Shown piece after piece: positions 1 through 6,676 of a DNA stretch of 29,765 nt. Below the pieces are notes generated by a model. It was not told the origin of the DNA. It saw nothing but the letters and a program-made list of their open reading frames with translations, and made no database searches. Location of the stretch: contig CAZEDW010000048.1 of assembly GCA_964510955.1 (NCBI GenBank), positions 1-29,765 of the forward strand, read 5' to 3'. Numbering within the stretch: the stretch's first letter is position 1; each line of letters starts with the position of its first letter. A program made the position numbers and the translations under genes. The stretch comes from JAFLCM01 sp964510955 (GTDB lineage: Bacteria; Planctomycetota; Phycisphaerae; Phycisphaerales; UBA1924).

Positions 1-53
<53 letters not shown>

Positions 54-77
54 CGCGAACAGCGGGTTGGGCGGACT

Positions 78-166
78 GCCACGGGCTGGCGTCTTCGCCT
101 GCCCGTGTCCGGGTTCGCGATTGACCATTCCCACGACACGGGCACCCGAGGACGGGAGCCCGTGGC
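78..166. repeat. REP-like inverted repeat pair
   Basis: Two 32-nt units, 78-109 and 135-166, are inverted copies separated by 25 nt. They match at 27 of 32 positions. Each unit is itself a hairpin: the outer part pairs CACGGGC with GCCCGTG, and the inner part pairs GGCG with CGCC in the left copy and CCCG with CGGG in the right copy. Four of the five differences are therefore two paired changes that keep the inner stem. This is the architecture of REP/BIME elements. It lies downstream of the minus-strand helix-hairpin-helix gene that ends at 185, where REP elements often sit. No further copy is visible in this window. Confidence 0.6.
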
Positions 167-184
167 ACGGGAGCGCACGGGGCG

Positions 185-526
185 TCACCGGGTGGTTACG
201 AAGGGGCGGAGCTTCTCCAGCGTCGCCGTGCCGATGCCCTTGACGCGGGCGAGATCGTCAACGTCTTTGAAGGGGCCGTTGGCGCTGCGATCGTCGGTGA
301 TCCGCTTGGCGAGCGCGGGGCCGATGCCCGGGAGGACTTCGAGTTCCTCGGCGTCGGCGGAGTTCAGGTCGATGGGCGACGCGGCGCTCGCTGATGCCGC
401 TGGGCCGGCGTGAGCCCTGGTGGAACCGGCGTGTCGCCACCACCGCGCGCCGCCGACGGCGCAGGCCGAGATGATCGCAACCACCGCGGCGAGCTTCCCG
501 GTGTTCCGCGTCCAGTTTCTTCGCAT
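185..526 (-). CDS. ComEA-type helix-hairpin-helix protein, membrane anchored
   Basis: The protein has 113 residues. Residues 11-27 form one hydrophobic N-terminal segment, followed by an Ala/Ser-rich linker. A tandem helix-hairpin-helix domain fills residues 52-113: IDLNSADAEELEVLPGIG opens it, and the second hairpin carries VKGIGTATLEKL. This order is that of ComEA, the periplasmic double-stranded-DNA receptor of natural transformation, and of related short helix-hairpin-helix proteins. A GAGGGA ribosome binding site precedes the ATG at 526. The gene follows the DedA gene on the same strand after 27 nt and may be cotranscribed. No other competence gene is in the window, so a role in DNA uptake is inference; non-specific DNA binding at the envelope is the safer statement. 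Confidence 0.8.
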   Translation of the reverse strand: MRRNWTRNTGKLAAVVAIISACAVGGARWWRHAGSTRAHAGPAASASAASPIDLNSADAEELEVLPGIGPALAKRITDDRSANGPFKDVDDLARVKGIGTATLEKLRPFVTTR

Positions 527-553
527 GTGGTCCCTCGCAGCCCGCGGCGAGGC

Positions 554-1240
554 TCACGCCGCGGGGTTTCCGTTGCGTGCGGCGCGGCTGGCCTCGCGGC
601 GCACCCGTACGACCGAGATGATCACCGGCAGCAGCGAGATAACGACGATGGCGAGCACCACGGTCGAGAAGTGTTCCTTCACGAAGGGGAAGTTCCCGAA
701 GAAGTACCCGGCGACGCAGCACGCGGCCACCCACAGCATCGCCCCCAGAACGTTGTAGACCTGGAATCGGAGCATGTCCATCTGGCCCGCCCCGGCGACG
801 AAGGGCGCGATGGTGCGGATGATGGGCACGAAGCGCGAGATCACGACGCTCTTGCCGCCGTGCTTCTCGAAGAAGGCGTGGGTGCGGTCCAGGTGCTCCT
901 GGCGGACGAACTTGACCTTGCCGGATCGCACGGCGGCCATGCCGATGCGCCGGCCGATGAGGTAGTTGACGGTGTTGCCCACGACCGCGGCGAACACCAG
1001 CCACGCCATCAGAGCCCACAGGTTGAGCAGCGGGAGGCCGTCGTTGCCGTTTCGTGCCGCGATGGCGCCGAGGGCGAACAGCAGCGAGTCGCCGGGGAGG
1101 AACGGCATGACGACCAGGCCGGTCTCGGCAAAGACGACGATCCACGCCAGCAGGTAGGTCCACGAGCCGTGGGCATCCACGAACTTGTCGAGGTGGTCGT
1201 CAAAGTCCGTGATGAACTGAATGAGGTCGTGGAATGACAT
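554..1240 (-). CDS. DedA family membrane protein
   Basis: This 228-residue integral membrane protein belongs to the DedA/SNARE-associated (VTT-domain) family, whose members act in lipid carrier recycling and proton-motive-force maintenance. The diagnostic segment is at about residues 125-150: a His-Gly-Gly run followed by SRFVPIIRTIAPFVAGAG, the F-x-R-x-x-P-x-x-R-x-x-x-P pattern of the family. Hydrophobic segments lie near residues 33-65, 75-100 and 155-215. I use the ATG at 1240 (MSFHDLIQF), because the extra 68 codons of the longer frame are Arg/Pro-rich and unlike the family. No clear Shine-Dalgarno sequence precedes it. A TACCCT box at 1270-1275 on the same strand could be a -10 element giving a leader of about 25 nt. 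The comEA-like gene follows it. Confidence 0.85.
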   Translation of the reverse strand: MSFHDLIQFITDFDDHLDKFVDAHGSWTYLLAWIVVFAETGLVVMPFLPGDSLLFALGAIAARNGNDGLPLLNLWALMAWLVFAAVVGNTVNYLIGRRIGMAAVRSGKVKFVRQEHLDRTHAFFEKHGGKSVVISRFVPIIRTIAPFVAGAGQMDMLRFQVYNVLGAMLWVAACCVAGYFFGNFPFVKEHFSTVVLAIVVISLLPVIISVVRVRREASRAARNGNPAA

Positions 1241-1427
1241 GGGGCGGATGGCGCTGTGAGCGGAGCGGGAGGGTAGTCCGAACAGGCCCCTTCCGCCACC
1301 GCTGGTATTTCGGAGTTGAACAGGTTTTTTTCCGCGCGGCGCGCCGGTCGGCTGCGGCCCTGACGCTGACCGGGGACCAGCCCGCTGTCGGTTCGGCGGG
1401 CGAAGTTCAGCAAGGAGTTTGGAAGAC

Positions 1428-2720
1428 ATGACGACCCTGACCAAGACCGCACCGTTGGCCGCCGCGCTGCTCGCCGCCCTCGCCGGGAGCGGGGTGTGCC
1501 ACGCCGCAACTGTTTCGTTCAGCCAGTACGACTGGGTGTCGGATTCGGGCGGCTACACGGCGTTCAACTCCGAGTGGGGCTACGCCAAGATGAGCTTCAC
1601 GCAGGCGGACGCCGCGCTGTTCCAGCACACCGACCACGGGTATCGGGGATACCTGAACGTCTACACCGAAGCGCCGGGGGGCGGACAGAACTGGGCGGTC
1701 AAGAACGTTCCCATCGGGTTCCAGACCCCCGCGGACCTTGAGGCGCGTGAGGGCGACGGGTTCGAGTTCAACCTCGGCATCCAGCGCGGATCGCAGGCGC
1801 TCACCAGCCTCGGCTACCGCGTGAGCATTGACCCGGTGCCGGCCACCTCCGCCGCGCGGGGCATCGGGCCGTTCCCCACCTATGCCGGCGTCAGCAAGCA
1901 GGAGGTCCTGCTGGGCGGCGTCGGGAGCGATGACCCGCTCGACCCGTTCGACGCGGGCGGCACCGGCCAGGCCGAGCCCGCCACGGCGACCAACTACGAC
2001 GCCAACACCTCCGGCGACTTCTTCAATCCGCCTCCGGCGACGCGGGCGATCATCGGCTGGGGGACATCGAGCTCGTCGCTGGTGCCGGACCGAAACGTTC
2101 CCGAGGTGGACGAACGCAGGAACCACTGCGCGCCGGGCTCGGTGACCCGGGGCATCCACGCCCTGCGCCAACTCAACCCCGGCATGAACCTCACCGACGA
2201 CGTCGCCACCACGCAGGGCGCGCTGGCCGCCAACATGGGCACCACCGAACGCAACGGCACGTCGAGCATCAACCGGATGGTCAACGGCAAGAACCAGTAC
2301 CAGCAGGACCGCGGGCTGAACATCCAGACGCGCGTGACCCGCAACCCGGGGGACGTGGCCGACACTCTGGGCCGCAACGGCGTGGCCGAGATGATCGTCA
2401 ACTGGGGCACCAACGACCGCGGCGAGCGGATGGGCGCCCACGCGGTGTACGTCGCCGAGGTGGAGCGCGAGTACGACGCCAACAACAACCTCACCGGCTA
2501 CCGTGTCCGCGCCATCGATGACCCGCGCCAGGGCGACAACACCGCCGCCAACCGCTCGCGCTGGTACAGCTTCCGACCAGACGGCACCATGATCGGCGGG
2601 CCGGGCAACGGCGGGCGGCTGATGGGGTTCATGACCGAGACCTATTTGCCCGCCCCGGGCGTGGGCTCGGCCCTGGCCTTCGCGGGCCTGTTCGCGGCCC
2701 GACGTCGGCGGCCCGCCTGA
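1428..2720 (+). CDS. Exported protein with C39-like peptidase pattern and PEP-CTERM-like tail
   Basis: The protein has 430 residues. A signal peptide spans about residues 1-27 (Ala/Leu-rich, ending CHAA). The C-terminus has a PAPG, a short hydrophobic segment and RRRR, as in PEP-CTERM-like sorting tails of planctomycetes. In the middle I see a pattern like C39-type papain-fold peptidases: Asn-His-Cys-Ala-Pro at Cys234, GAHAVYVAEVE with His338, and AIDDPRQGD with Asp364/Asp365. This matches the NxCGPxS, GHxVVV and xxNDP blocks of that fold. The Gln/Asn normally preceding the Cys is offset, so activity is uncertain. The start is the ATG at 1428, with AAGGAG at 1412-1417, 10 nt upstream; a TTG three codons earlier is less likely. 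An intrinsic terminator follows at 2761-2790. Function is otherwise unknown. Confidence 0.7.
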   Translation: MTTLTKTAPLAAALLAALAGSGVCHAATVSFSQYDWVSDSGGYTAFNSEWGYAKMSFTQADAALFQHTDHGYRGYLNVYTEAPGGGQNWAVKNVPIGFQTPADLEAREGDGFEFNLGIQRGSQALTSLGYRVSIDPVPATSAARGIGPFPTYAGVSKQEVLLGGVGSDDPLDPFDAGGTGQAEPATATNYDANTSGDFFNPPPATRAIIGWGTSSSSLVPDRNVPEVDERRNHCAPGSVTRGIHALRQLNPGMNLTDDVATTQGALAANMGTTERNGTSSINRMVNGKNQYQQDRGLNIQTRVTRNPGDVADTLGRNGVAEMIVNWGTNDRGERMGAHAVYVAEVEREYDANNNLTGYRVRAIDDPRQGDNTAANRSRWYSFRPDGTMIGGPGNGGRLMGFMTETYLPAPGVGSALAFAGLFAARRRRPA

Positions 2721-2760
2721 TTGATCCCGGCACGGCGGCACGCACTGAAATCTGCGCAGG

Positions 2761-2790
2761 CGAGCGCCGGGACCCCGGCGCTCGTTTTCC
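2761..2790 (+). terminator. Rho-independent terminator
   Basis: A near-perfect stem pairs 2761-2771 with 2774-2784 (CGAGCGCCGGG with its complement); the terminal pairs probably open to give a small loop. A TTTT tract follows at 2785-2788. It lies 40 nt after the stop of the exported C39-like gene and just before the start of the glycosyltransferase gene, so it separates the two transcripts. Confidence 0.8.
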
Positions 2791-2802
2791 GTTCCGGCGC
2801 TG

Positions 2803-2808
2803 TACGCT
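2803..2808 (+). promoter_or_regulatory. -10-like TACGCT box for a leaderless start
   Basis: TACGCT ends 6 nt before the ATG at 2815, and the gene has no Shine-Dalgarno sequence. This is the spacing of TANNNT boxes that drive leaderless transcripts in actinobacteria and Deinococcus. I see no convincing -35 element; the upstream terminator occupies that position. Confidence 0.45.
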
Positions 2809-2814
2809 GACCGC

Positions 2815-3978
2815 ATGCGGGCCCTGTTCATCCTCGACCGAGATTTCACCGTGCGTGAGCACGCGATGATCCGCCGGATCGAGGTCGGCCTGCTGGACGA
2901 GGGGGTGCGCCTGACGCGGTGCGTGCCGCAGTCGTGCGCGCTGGTGCTGCCCTCGGGGTTGATCCCTCAGGCGGTGTACGCCGACAAGGGGCCGAGGATC
3001 GCGCTGCCGTGGCGGGCCGACCGGCTGCAGCGCGAGCTGGCGAGACTTGAGAGCACGTCGGGCAACGGCGCCGGCGCGGAGCCGGAGTTCGACGTGGTGC
3101 ACGCCTGGGGCTCGGGGTGCTGGGACCTTGCGGCAGACATCGCCGAGTCGACCGACGCGTCGCTGGTGCTGGAGGTGTACTCGTCGGCGTCGCTCGAACG
3201 GGCGTCGCGTATCGAGGGGCGGGTGTCGTCGGTGCTGCGCGAGGCGGGGCGGGTCGTCTTGGGAGTTCCGAACGAGCCCATGGCGCGGGCGGCGGAGCGC
3301 ATCGGCATCAAGTGGGCGGCCCGCGTGCTCCCCTGGGGCGTGTTCCTGCCCGAGTCGGCCCGTCCGCAGCGCAGGCCGGGCGCGCCCGCGAGCGTGTGCG
3401 TCATCGGGAGCGGCGAGACCCGTGGCGCGGCGATCCCTGTTTTGGAGAGCCTGGCGGAGCTGGCAAGGCGGCGCGAGAAGGCCGAGGCCGGCGGCGCCGG
3501 CAACATGCCGGAGGTGCTGGCGTTTGTCGATGAGCGGCTGGTGGCGGGCGACCCCGACGCGTGGCGCTACGCCGAGCGGCTCGGGCTGCTTTCGCACGTG
3601 AGCGTTTCGCCGAGCCTCGAGGCGCAACGCGAACCAGTGCTGCGGGCGGACCTGTTGCTGATCCCGGAGGCGTCGGGTTTTCACACGTCGCTGGCTCTGG
3701 ACGCGATGGCCGCGGGGCTGGCGGTGATCGCGGCCCGCGACGAGCTGCGCCCGGAGCTGATCGACGAGTCAACGGCGGTGGTCGTCGACCCCGGCTCGGC
3801 CCGGGCCTGGGCCGACGCGATGGAGCGGTTGTTGACCGATCCCGCGCGGGCGGCGCACCTGGGCGAATCGGCACGGCAGTTCGTGGCGACGCACCGCCTT
3901 GCATCCGGGCACGTGGGGGCGGTGCTGGACCTGTACCGGCGGCTCGCCGGCGGGCCACTCTCGTTGCAAGCCCCATAA
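2815..3978 (+). CDS. GT4-like glycosyltransferase
   Basis: The protein has 387 residues and the two-domain outline of GT-B glycosyltransferases. The N-terminal half has FDVVHAWGSGCWDLA near residue 91, the DVVHxH-type block of family 4. The C-terminal domain begins near residue 182 with PASVCVIGSGE. It carries LLIPEASGFHTSLALDAMAAGLAVIAARD at about residues 280-308, equivalent to the acceptor-site PSxxEGFGLxxLEAMAxGxPVVA motif. In the E-x7-E signature the second Glu is replaced by Asp, and the Gly-Phe-Gly loop is degenerate. The start is the ATG at 2815; it has no Shine-Dalgarno sequence but a TANNNT box 6 nt upstream. It probably transfers a nucleotide sugar to a cell-surface glycan; donor and acceptor cannot be told. 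No other glycan genes are adjacent. Confidence 0.75.
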   Translation: MRALFILDRDFTVREHAMIRRIEVGLLDEGVRLTRCVPQSCALVLPSGLIPQAVYADKGPRIALPWRADRLQRELARLESTSGNGAGAEPEFDVVHAWGSGCWDLAADIAESTDASLVLEVYSSASLERASRIEGRVSSVLREAGRVVLGVPNEPMARAAERIGIKWAARVLPWGVFLPESARPQRRPGAPASVCVIGSGETRGAAIPVLESLAELARRREKAEAGGAGNMPEVLAFVDERLVAGDPDAWRYAERLGLLSHVSVSPSLEAQREPVLRADLLLIPEASGFHTSLALDAMAAGLAVIAARDELRPELIDESTAVVVDPGSARAWADAMERLLTDPARAAHLGESARQFVATHRLASGHVGAVLDLYRRLAGGPLSLQAP

Positions 3979-4071
3979 CCGCGCCGCCGACTCGCGGCAC
4001 GAACGATGGGGTGGGACTGTAACGGATTTTCGGGCGCATGACCGGCAAATCCGGCACAATCCGCTTGATCG

Positions 4072-4135
4072 GTGCGTTGTTCGGGCGCACGCTTGAAGGG
4101 TCCACCCCGAGGGAGGAAGCCCTCGGCAACGGTGG
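4072..4135 (+). promoter_or_regulatory. Structured leader candidate
   Basis: The 5' region of the exported gene at 4177 contains two hairpins. GTGCG at 4072-4076 pairs with CGCAC at 4086-4090. A longer interrupted stem pairs CCACC 4102-4106 with GGTGG 4131-4135 and CCGAGGG 4107-4113 with CCCTCGG 4120-4126, with a CAAC bulge at 4127-4130. GGTCC at 4099-4103 could alternatively pair with GGACC at 4167-4171, which overlaps the ribosome binding site. This could be a cis-regulatory RNA, but I do not recognise a riboswitch class. Confidence 0.35.
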
Positions 4136-4176
4136 CAGGGCGCGGGCGGCCGCGCAGGATTCTGAGGGACCAAGAG

Positions 4177-4836
4177 ATGAACTCGAAGATTGTGCGTGGT
4201 TCGTTGGGCGCGCTGAGCGCGCTGGTGCTCGCCTCGCTGGCGTCTCCGGCGCTGGGGGCGCGGGCTTCGGAGTTCGGGGGCGTGCGAACATACGGGCAGG
4301 ACTGGCTGCCGCGCACCGCGCCCTACCCGACCAACCGGGTCGACGATCCGCGGCGCGAGCAGAACGGCCGTCTGTGGGTGGCGCGTTCGCCGGTGGGCAC
4401 GCGGACACCGATCCGCGAGAGCGTGTTCGGCCAGCCCGGCCCGGCGGCGTACGGGGCCCCCATCAGCGCTCTGGGCACCGAGATCTACGTCCAGCGTGCG
4501 CCCATGCTGCCGGTCGAGACCGTCAGCCCGTGGGTGAACCTCGACAGCCAGACGCGGCGGTGGTCGCTGAACGACCGCCCGCGCATCCAGCGCTCGGCGC
4601 GCCTGGTGGACGAGCTGCGTCTCCAGCAGAACGCGTGGCTGAGCGAGCAGGGGTACATCCTGAAAGTGCGGACCCACGTGAACCCCGTGGCGCAGGCCAG
4701 GGCAACCGGGCACGCCGAGGCCGGCGCCGGCTCTGGCGGGGCCAAGGACATCAAGCCCCGCGCGATCATCCGGGTCCGTGACCGTTTTGCCAAGCCCCCA
4801 GAGGTGGAGGCGAGCGCGGAAAACCGGTCGGAGTGA
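4177..4836 (+). CDS. Exported protein of unknown function
   Basis: The protein has 219 residues. Residues 1-28 form a clear signal peptide (basic start, Leu/Ala core, cleavage near ALGA). The mature part is rich in Arg, Pro and Trp, with short segments such as TYGQDWLPRTAPYP and SPWVNLDSQTRRWSLNDRP. There is no membrane segment, no Cys pair and no domain I recognise. The C-terminus is charged. The start is the ATG at 4177, preceded by GAGGGA at 4164-4169; the in-frame codons upstream of it are Arg-rich and unlikely to be coding. It sits alone, between the glycosyltransferase gene and tRNA-Arg, behind a leader that can fold. Confidence 0.65.
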   Translation: MNSKIVRGSLGALSALVLASLASPALGARASEFGGVRTYGQDWLPRTAPYPTNRVDDPRREQNGRLWVARSPVGTRTPIRESVFGQPGPAAYGAPISALGTEIYVQRAPMLPVETVSPWVNLDSQTRRWSLNDRPRIQRSARLVDELRLQQNAWLSEQGYILKVRTHVNPVAQARATGHAEAGAGSGGAKDIKPRAIIRVRDRFAKPPEVEASAENRSE

Positions 4837-4846
4837 GCGAGCCAAG

Positions 4847-4920
4847 CGTCCCGGGGGCGATTCGAACGCCCGACCTGCCGCTTAGAAGGCGGCTGCTCTA
4901 TCCAACTGAGCTACCGGGAC
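4847..4920 (-). tRNA. tRNA-Arg (anticodon TCT)
   Basis: A complete cloverleaf reads on the minus strand from 4920 to 4847, 74 nt. The acceptor stem is GTCCCGG/CCGGGAC with discriminator G. The D arm contains AGCTCAGTTGGATAGAGC. The anticodon loop is CTTCTAA, with TCT complementary to 4884-4886. The T arm is GGGCG-TTCGAAT-CGCCC. CCA is not encoded. The tRNA decodes AGA, a rare codon in so GC-rich a genome. Confidence 0.95.
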
Positions 4921-4998
4921 GACGCCGTGAGCGTAGCCGCGCCGCGGGCACGCTATTGTGGTTGGGGCGGGCCCGCCCGGCGCGGGTTCGCCACAACC

Positions 4999-5547
4999 AT
5001 GGACCCCTTTGACACCCTTGGATTACCCGCCCGGTTCGACCTTGACGCCGCGGCGGTTCAGCGCGCGTGGCTGGCGGCGTCGGCTCGGCTGCATCCGGAC
5101 CGCTTCGCGGGCGCCCAGCCGGGCGTGCCGGTCGGTGTGGCGGACACCGGCGGGCCGGACGATCCGCAGCGGCTGGTGGCGATCTCGGCGGTCAACCAGG
5201 CCAAGGCGGTGCTGAGCGATCCGGCCGCCCGGGCCGAGGTGCTCCTCGCACGCATGGGGGGGCCGGGCAAGAGCGACGACAAGTCGCTCCCAGAGGGGTT
5301 TCTCTTAGACATGCTGGAAGTGCGCGAGCGGCTCGAAGAGGCGGCGGCCACGAAGAACCCTGACGCGATCGCGTCGCTCGAGGCGTGGGCCCACGAACGC
5401 CGCGCGGAGCACCAGGAGCGGGTCTCGGCGTTGTTCAGGCGGGCCGGTGGCGCGGACGCCCCGGACGCCGAAGCGATGCGCGAGATCCGCCTGGAACTCA
5501 ACGCGTGGCGTTACATCGATCGCATGCTGGAGCAGTTGCCTGCGTGA
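4999..5547 (+). CDS. hscB: HscB-like J-domain co-chaperone
   Basis: The protein has 182 residues (E. coli HscB has 171). The J domain fills residues 1-75 and has the essential HPD in ASARLHPDRF at about residues 31-40, then NQAKAVLSDPAARAEVLL. The C-terminal HSCB domain contains LPEGFLLDMLEVRERLEEA, the segment that in the family contacts the scaffold IscU. Such proteins recruit the Hsp70 HscA to IscU for Fe-S cluster transfer. I start at the ATG at 4999 because MDPFDTLGL is the canonical beginning; an in-frame GTG at 4927 would overlap the promoter of the divergent tRNA. There is no clear Shine-Dalgarno sequence. No hscA, iscU or fdx is adjacent, so its partners must be elsewhere. Confidence 0.85.
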   Translation: MDPFDTLGLPARFDLDAAAVQRAWLAASARLHPDRFAGAQPGVPVGVADTGGPDDPQRLVAISAVNQAKAVLSDPAARAEVLLARMGGPGKSDDKSLPEGFLLDMLEVRERLEEAAATKNPDAIASLEAWAHERRAEHQERVSALFRRAGGADAPDAEAMREIRLELNAWRYIDRMLEQLPA

Positions 5548-5564
5548 CGGCGCGGCGGGTGGGT

Positions 5565-5635
5565 CAGATACGTCTCACGGGACCCATGCGACAGGTGGGT
5601 CGCAATTGATCCGCAGGATCCATCAGTCGTATCTG
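5565..5635. other. Branched-fold candidate between convergent genes
   Basis: The 136-nt gap between the hscB stop and the end of the STN-like gene can fold into a three-way junction. The outer 8-bp stem pairs CAGATACG 5565-5572 with CGTATCTG 5628-5635. Inside lie hairpin 5581-5586/5596-5601 (GACCCA/TGGGTC) and hairpin 5608-5612/5616-5620 (GATCC/GGATC). TGGGTC at 5560-5565 could compete for GACCCA. It may be a bidirectional terminator or a small RNA; there is no T tract. Confidence 0.35.
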
Positions 5636-5683
5636 TTCATTGCGTCCCACAATCCGGCGCCACGGCGCACTCCGCCCGCCGTC

Positions 5684-6505
5684 TCACTTCATGAAGCTGT
5701 ACCCGACAATCTGCCGGTGGATGTAGTCGGGGGCCTTGATCAGCAGCGAGCCGTTGTGGAAGCGGACGCTGGCGCCTTCGCCGCCGTTGTCCTGCCACTG
5801 GGGCGGGTCGATGGATTCGGTGATGAGCTCGATGATCCGCCGGGCGTTGTCCTCGTCGCGCTGCGGCACTTGGCCGCCGGGCTGGTTCTGGTTGCCGGTG
5901 TCCTGGAAGAGGTTGCTGTTACCGCCGCCGCCGCCACCCCCACCGCTGCCGCCCGCGGAGCCGCCCTGGCTGAGCACGCTGTTGAGGTCGAGCTGAGGGA
6001 CCTGGCCGAAGTCGGGGATATCAAAGAGCAGGTCGTGGATGGGGTAGATCTTGAGCGTGGCGTGCTTGTTGAGCGCCGTTTTGGGTCCGACCTCGATCTG
6101 GCCGTCGGGCCCGAACTGCCAGGTGGCGTCCCCGGCGTTGTCGACCGACTTGTCGAGGACCCGCTCGAGCAGGTGCAGAGCGGGCTTGTCCTTGACGGTG
6201 AGGGTGATCTTCTTGTCCTTCTCGAGGCCGTCGGCCCGGTCGTCGGCCCAGACGGGGTCCAGGTCCGCGCCGGTGAGGTCGCGGATAAAGGTCATGACGT
6301 CCTCGAGCCGCTGGTCGGTGAGCTCGATGGTGAGCGGCTTGAGCAGGCGGACATAGTTGTCACGCTTGACTTCGCTGACGCCGCGTGCACCGCCGACAGC
6401 GGCCGGCGCTGCGGGCCGGGGCTGGTCCTGTGCGACCGCGAACGCGCCGGTAGCGGCGACAAGAATGGACGCGGTGAGTCGCGTGATGGTGTGCATGTGC
6501 GGCAT
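5684..6505 (-). CDS. Exported STN/secretin-N-like protein
   Basis: The protein has 273 residues with a signal peptide at about residues 1-26 (cleavage near AVAQD). Residues 48-110 resemble the STN/secretin short N-terminal fold: LKPLTIELTDQRLEDVMTF, then ITLTVKDKPALHLLERVLDK, the pattern in which a weak beta strand is followed by a helix that seats a substrate. A run of Gly lies near 5920-5960 and separates a C-terminal half with a second small alpha-beta unit ending in APDYIHRQIVGYSFMK. Full secretins have a long beta-barrel domain after these units; it is absent, so this is a stand-alone N-domain protein, a type common in planctomycetes. I chose the ATG at 6505 because GGGAG lies 8 nt upstream. 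A TACACT box at 6553-6558 may be its -10. It is convergent with hscB. Confidence 0.6.
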   Translation of the reverse strand: MPHMHTITRLTASILVAATGAFAVAQDQPRPAAPAAVGGARGVSEVKRDNYVRLLKPLTIELTDQRLEDVMTFIRDLTGADLDPVWADDRADGLEKDKKITLTVKDKPALHLLERVLDKSVDNAGDATWQFGPDGQIEVGPKTALNKHATLKIYPIHDLLFDIPDFGQVPQLDLNSVLSQGGSAGGSGGGGGGGGNSNLFQDTGNQNQPGGQVPQRDEDNARRIIELITESIDPPQWQDNGGEGASVRFHNGSLLIKAPDYIHRQIVGYSFMK

Positions 6506-6598
6506 ACGTCGGTCTCCCGCTCGCCGAGGCCCCGGAGGGGATCGGTCGGTGAAGTGTAGTGCCCTCACGGGTTTGGGCGGCGGGGATTGGACGCGCGT

Positions 6599-6623
6599 CC
6601 GGCGGAACGGTTCCGCCGGTTTT
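6599..6623. terminator. Hairpin downstream of the zinc-ribbon gene
   Basis: CCGGCGGA 6599-6606 pairs with TCCGCCGG 6612-6619 around a 5-nt loop, followed on the plus strand by TTTT 6620-6623. The gene it would end is on the minus strand (stop at 6677), where the hairpin has no T tract, so its direction of action is uncertain. It separates that gene from the STN-like gene starting at 6505. Confidence 0.4.
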
Positions 6624-6676
6624 CGGGCCTATGACGGGCCGTCCTGGGGGTGCCGGGGTCCTGACCCGGGTGTGAG

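Noticed and set aside
1407..2849. 480-codon open frame antisense to the exported C39-like gene
   Set aside because: It has no signal, domain or ribosome binding site and covers a gene with a signal peptide, a sorting tail and a good ribosome binding site; it also crosses the terminator at 2761.
4097..4140. Similarity of the GCC-CTCGGCAAC stretch to a SAM-I riboswitch core
   Set aside because: Only a short string resembles the class; the kink-turn, the pseudoknot and a methionine-related downstream gene are missing.
5920..5960. Trinucleotide (CCG) repeat as a regulatory or unstable element
   Set aside because: It simply encodes the Gly-rich hinge of the STN-like protein in frame.
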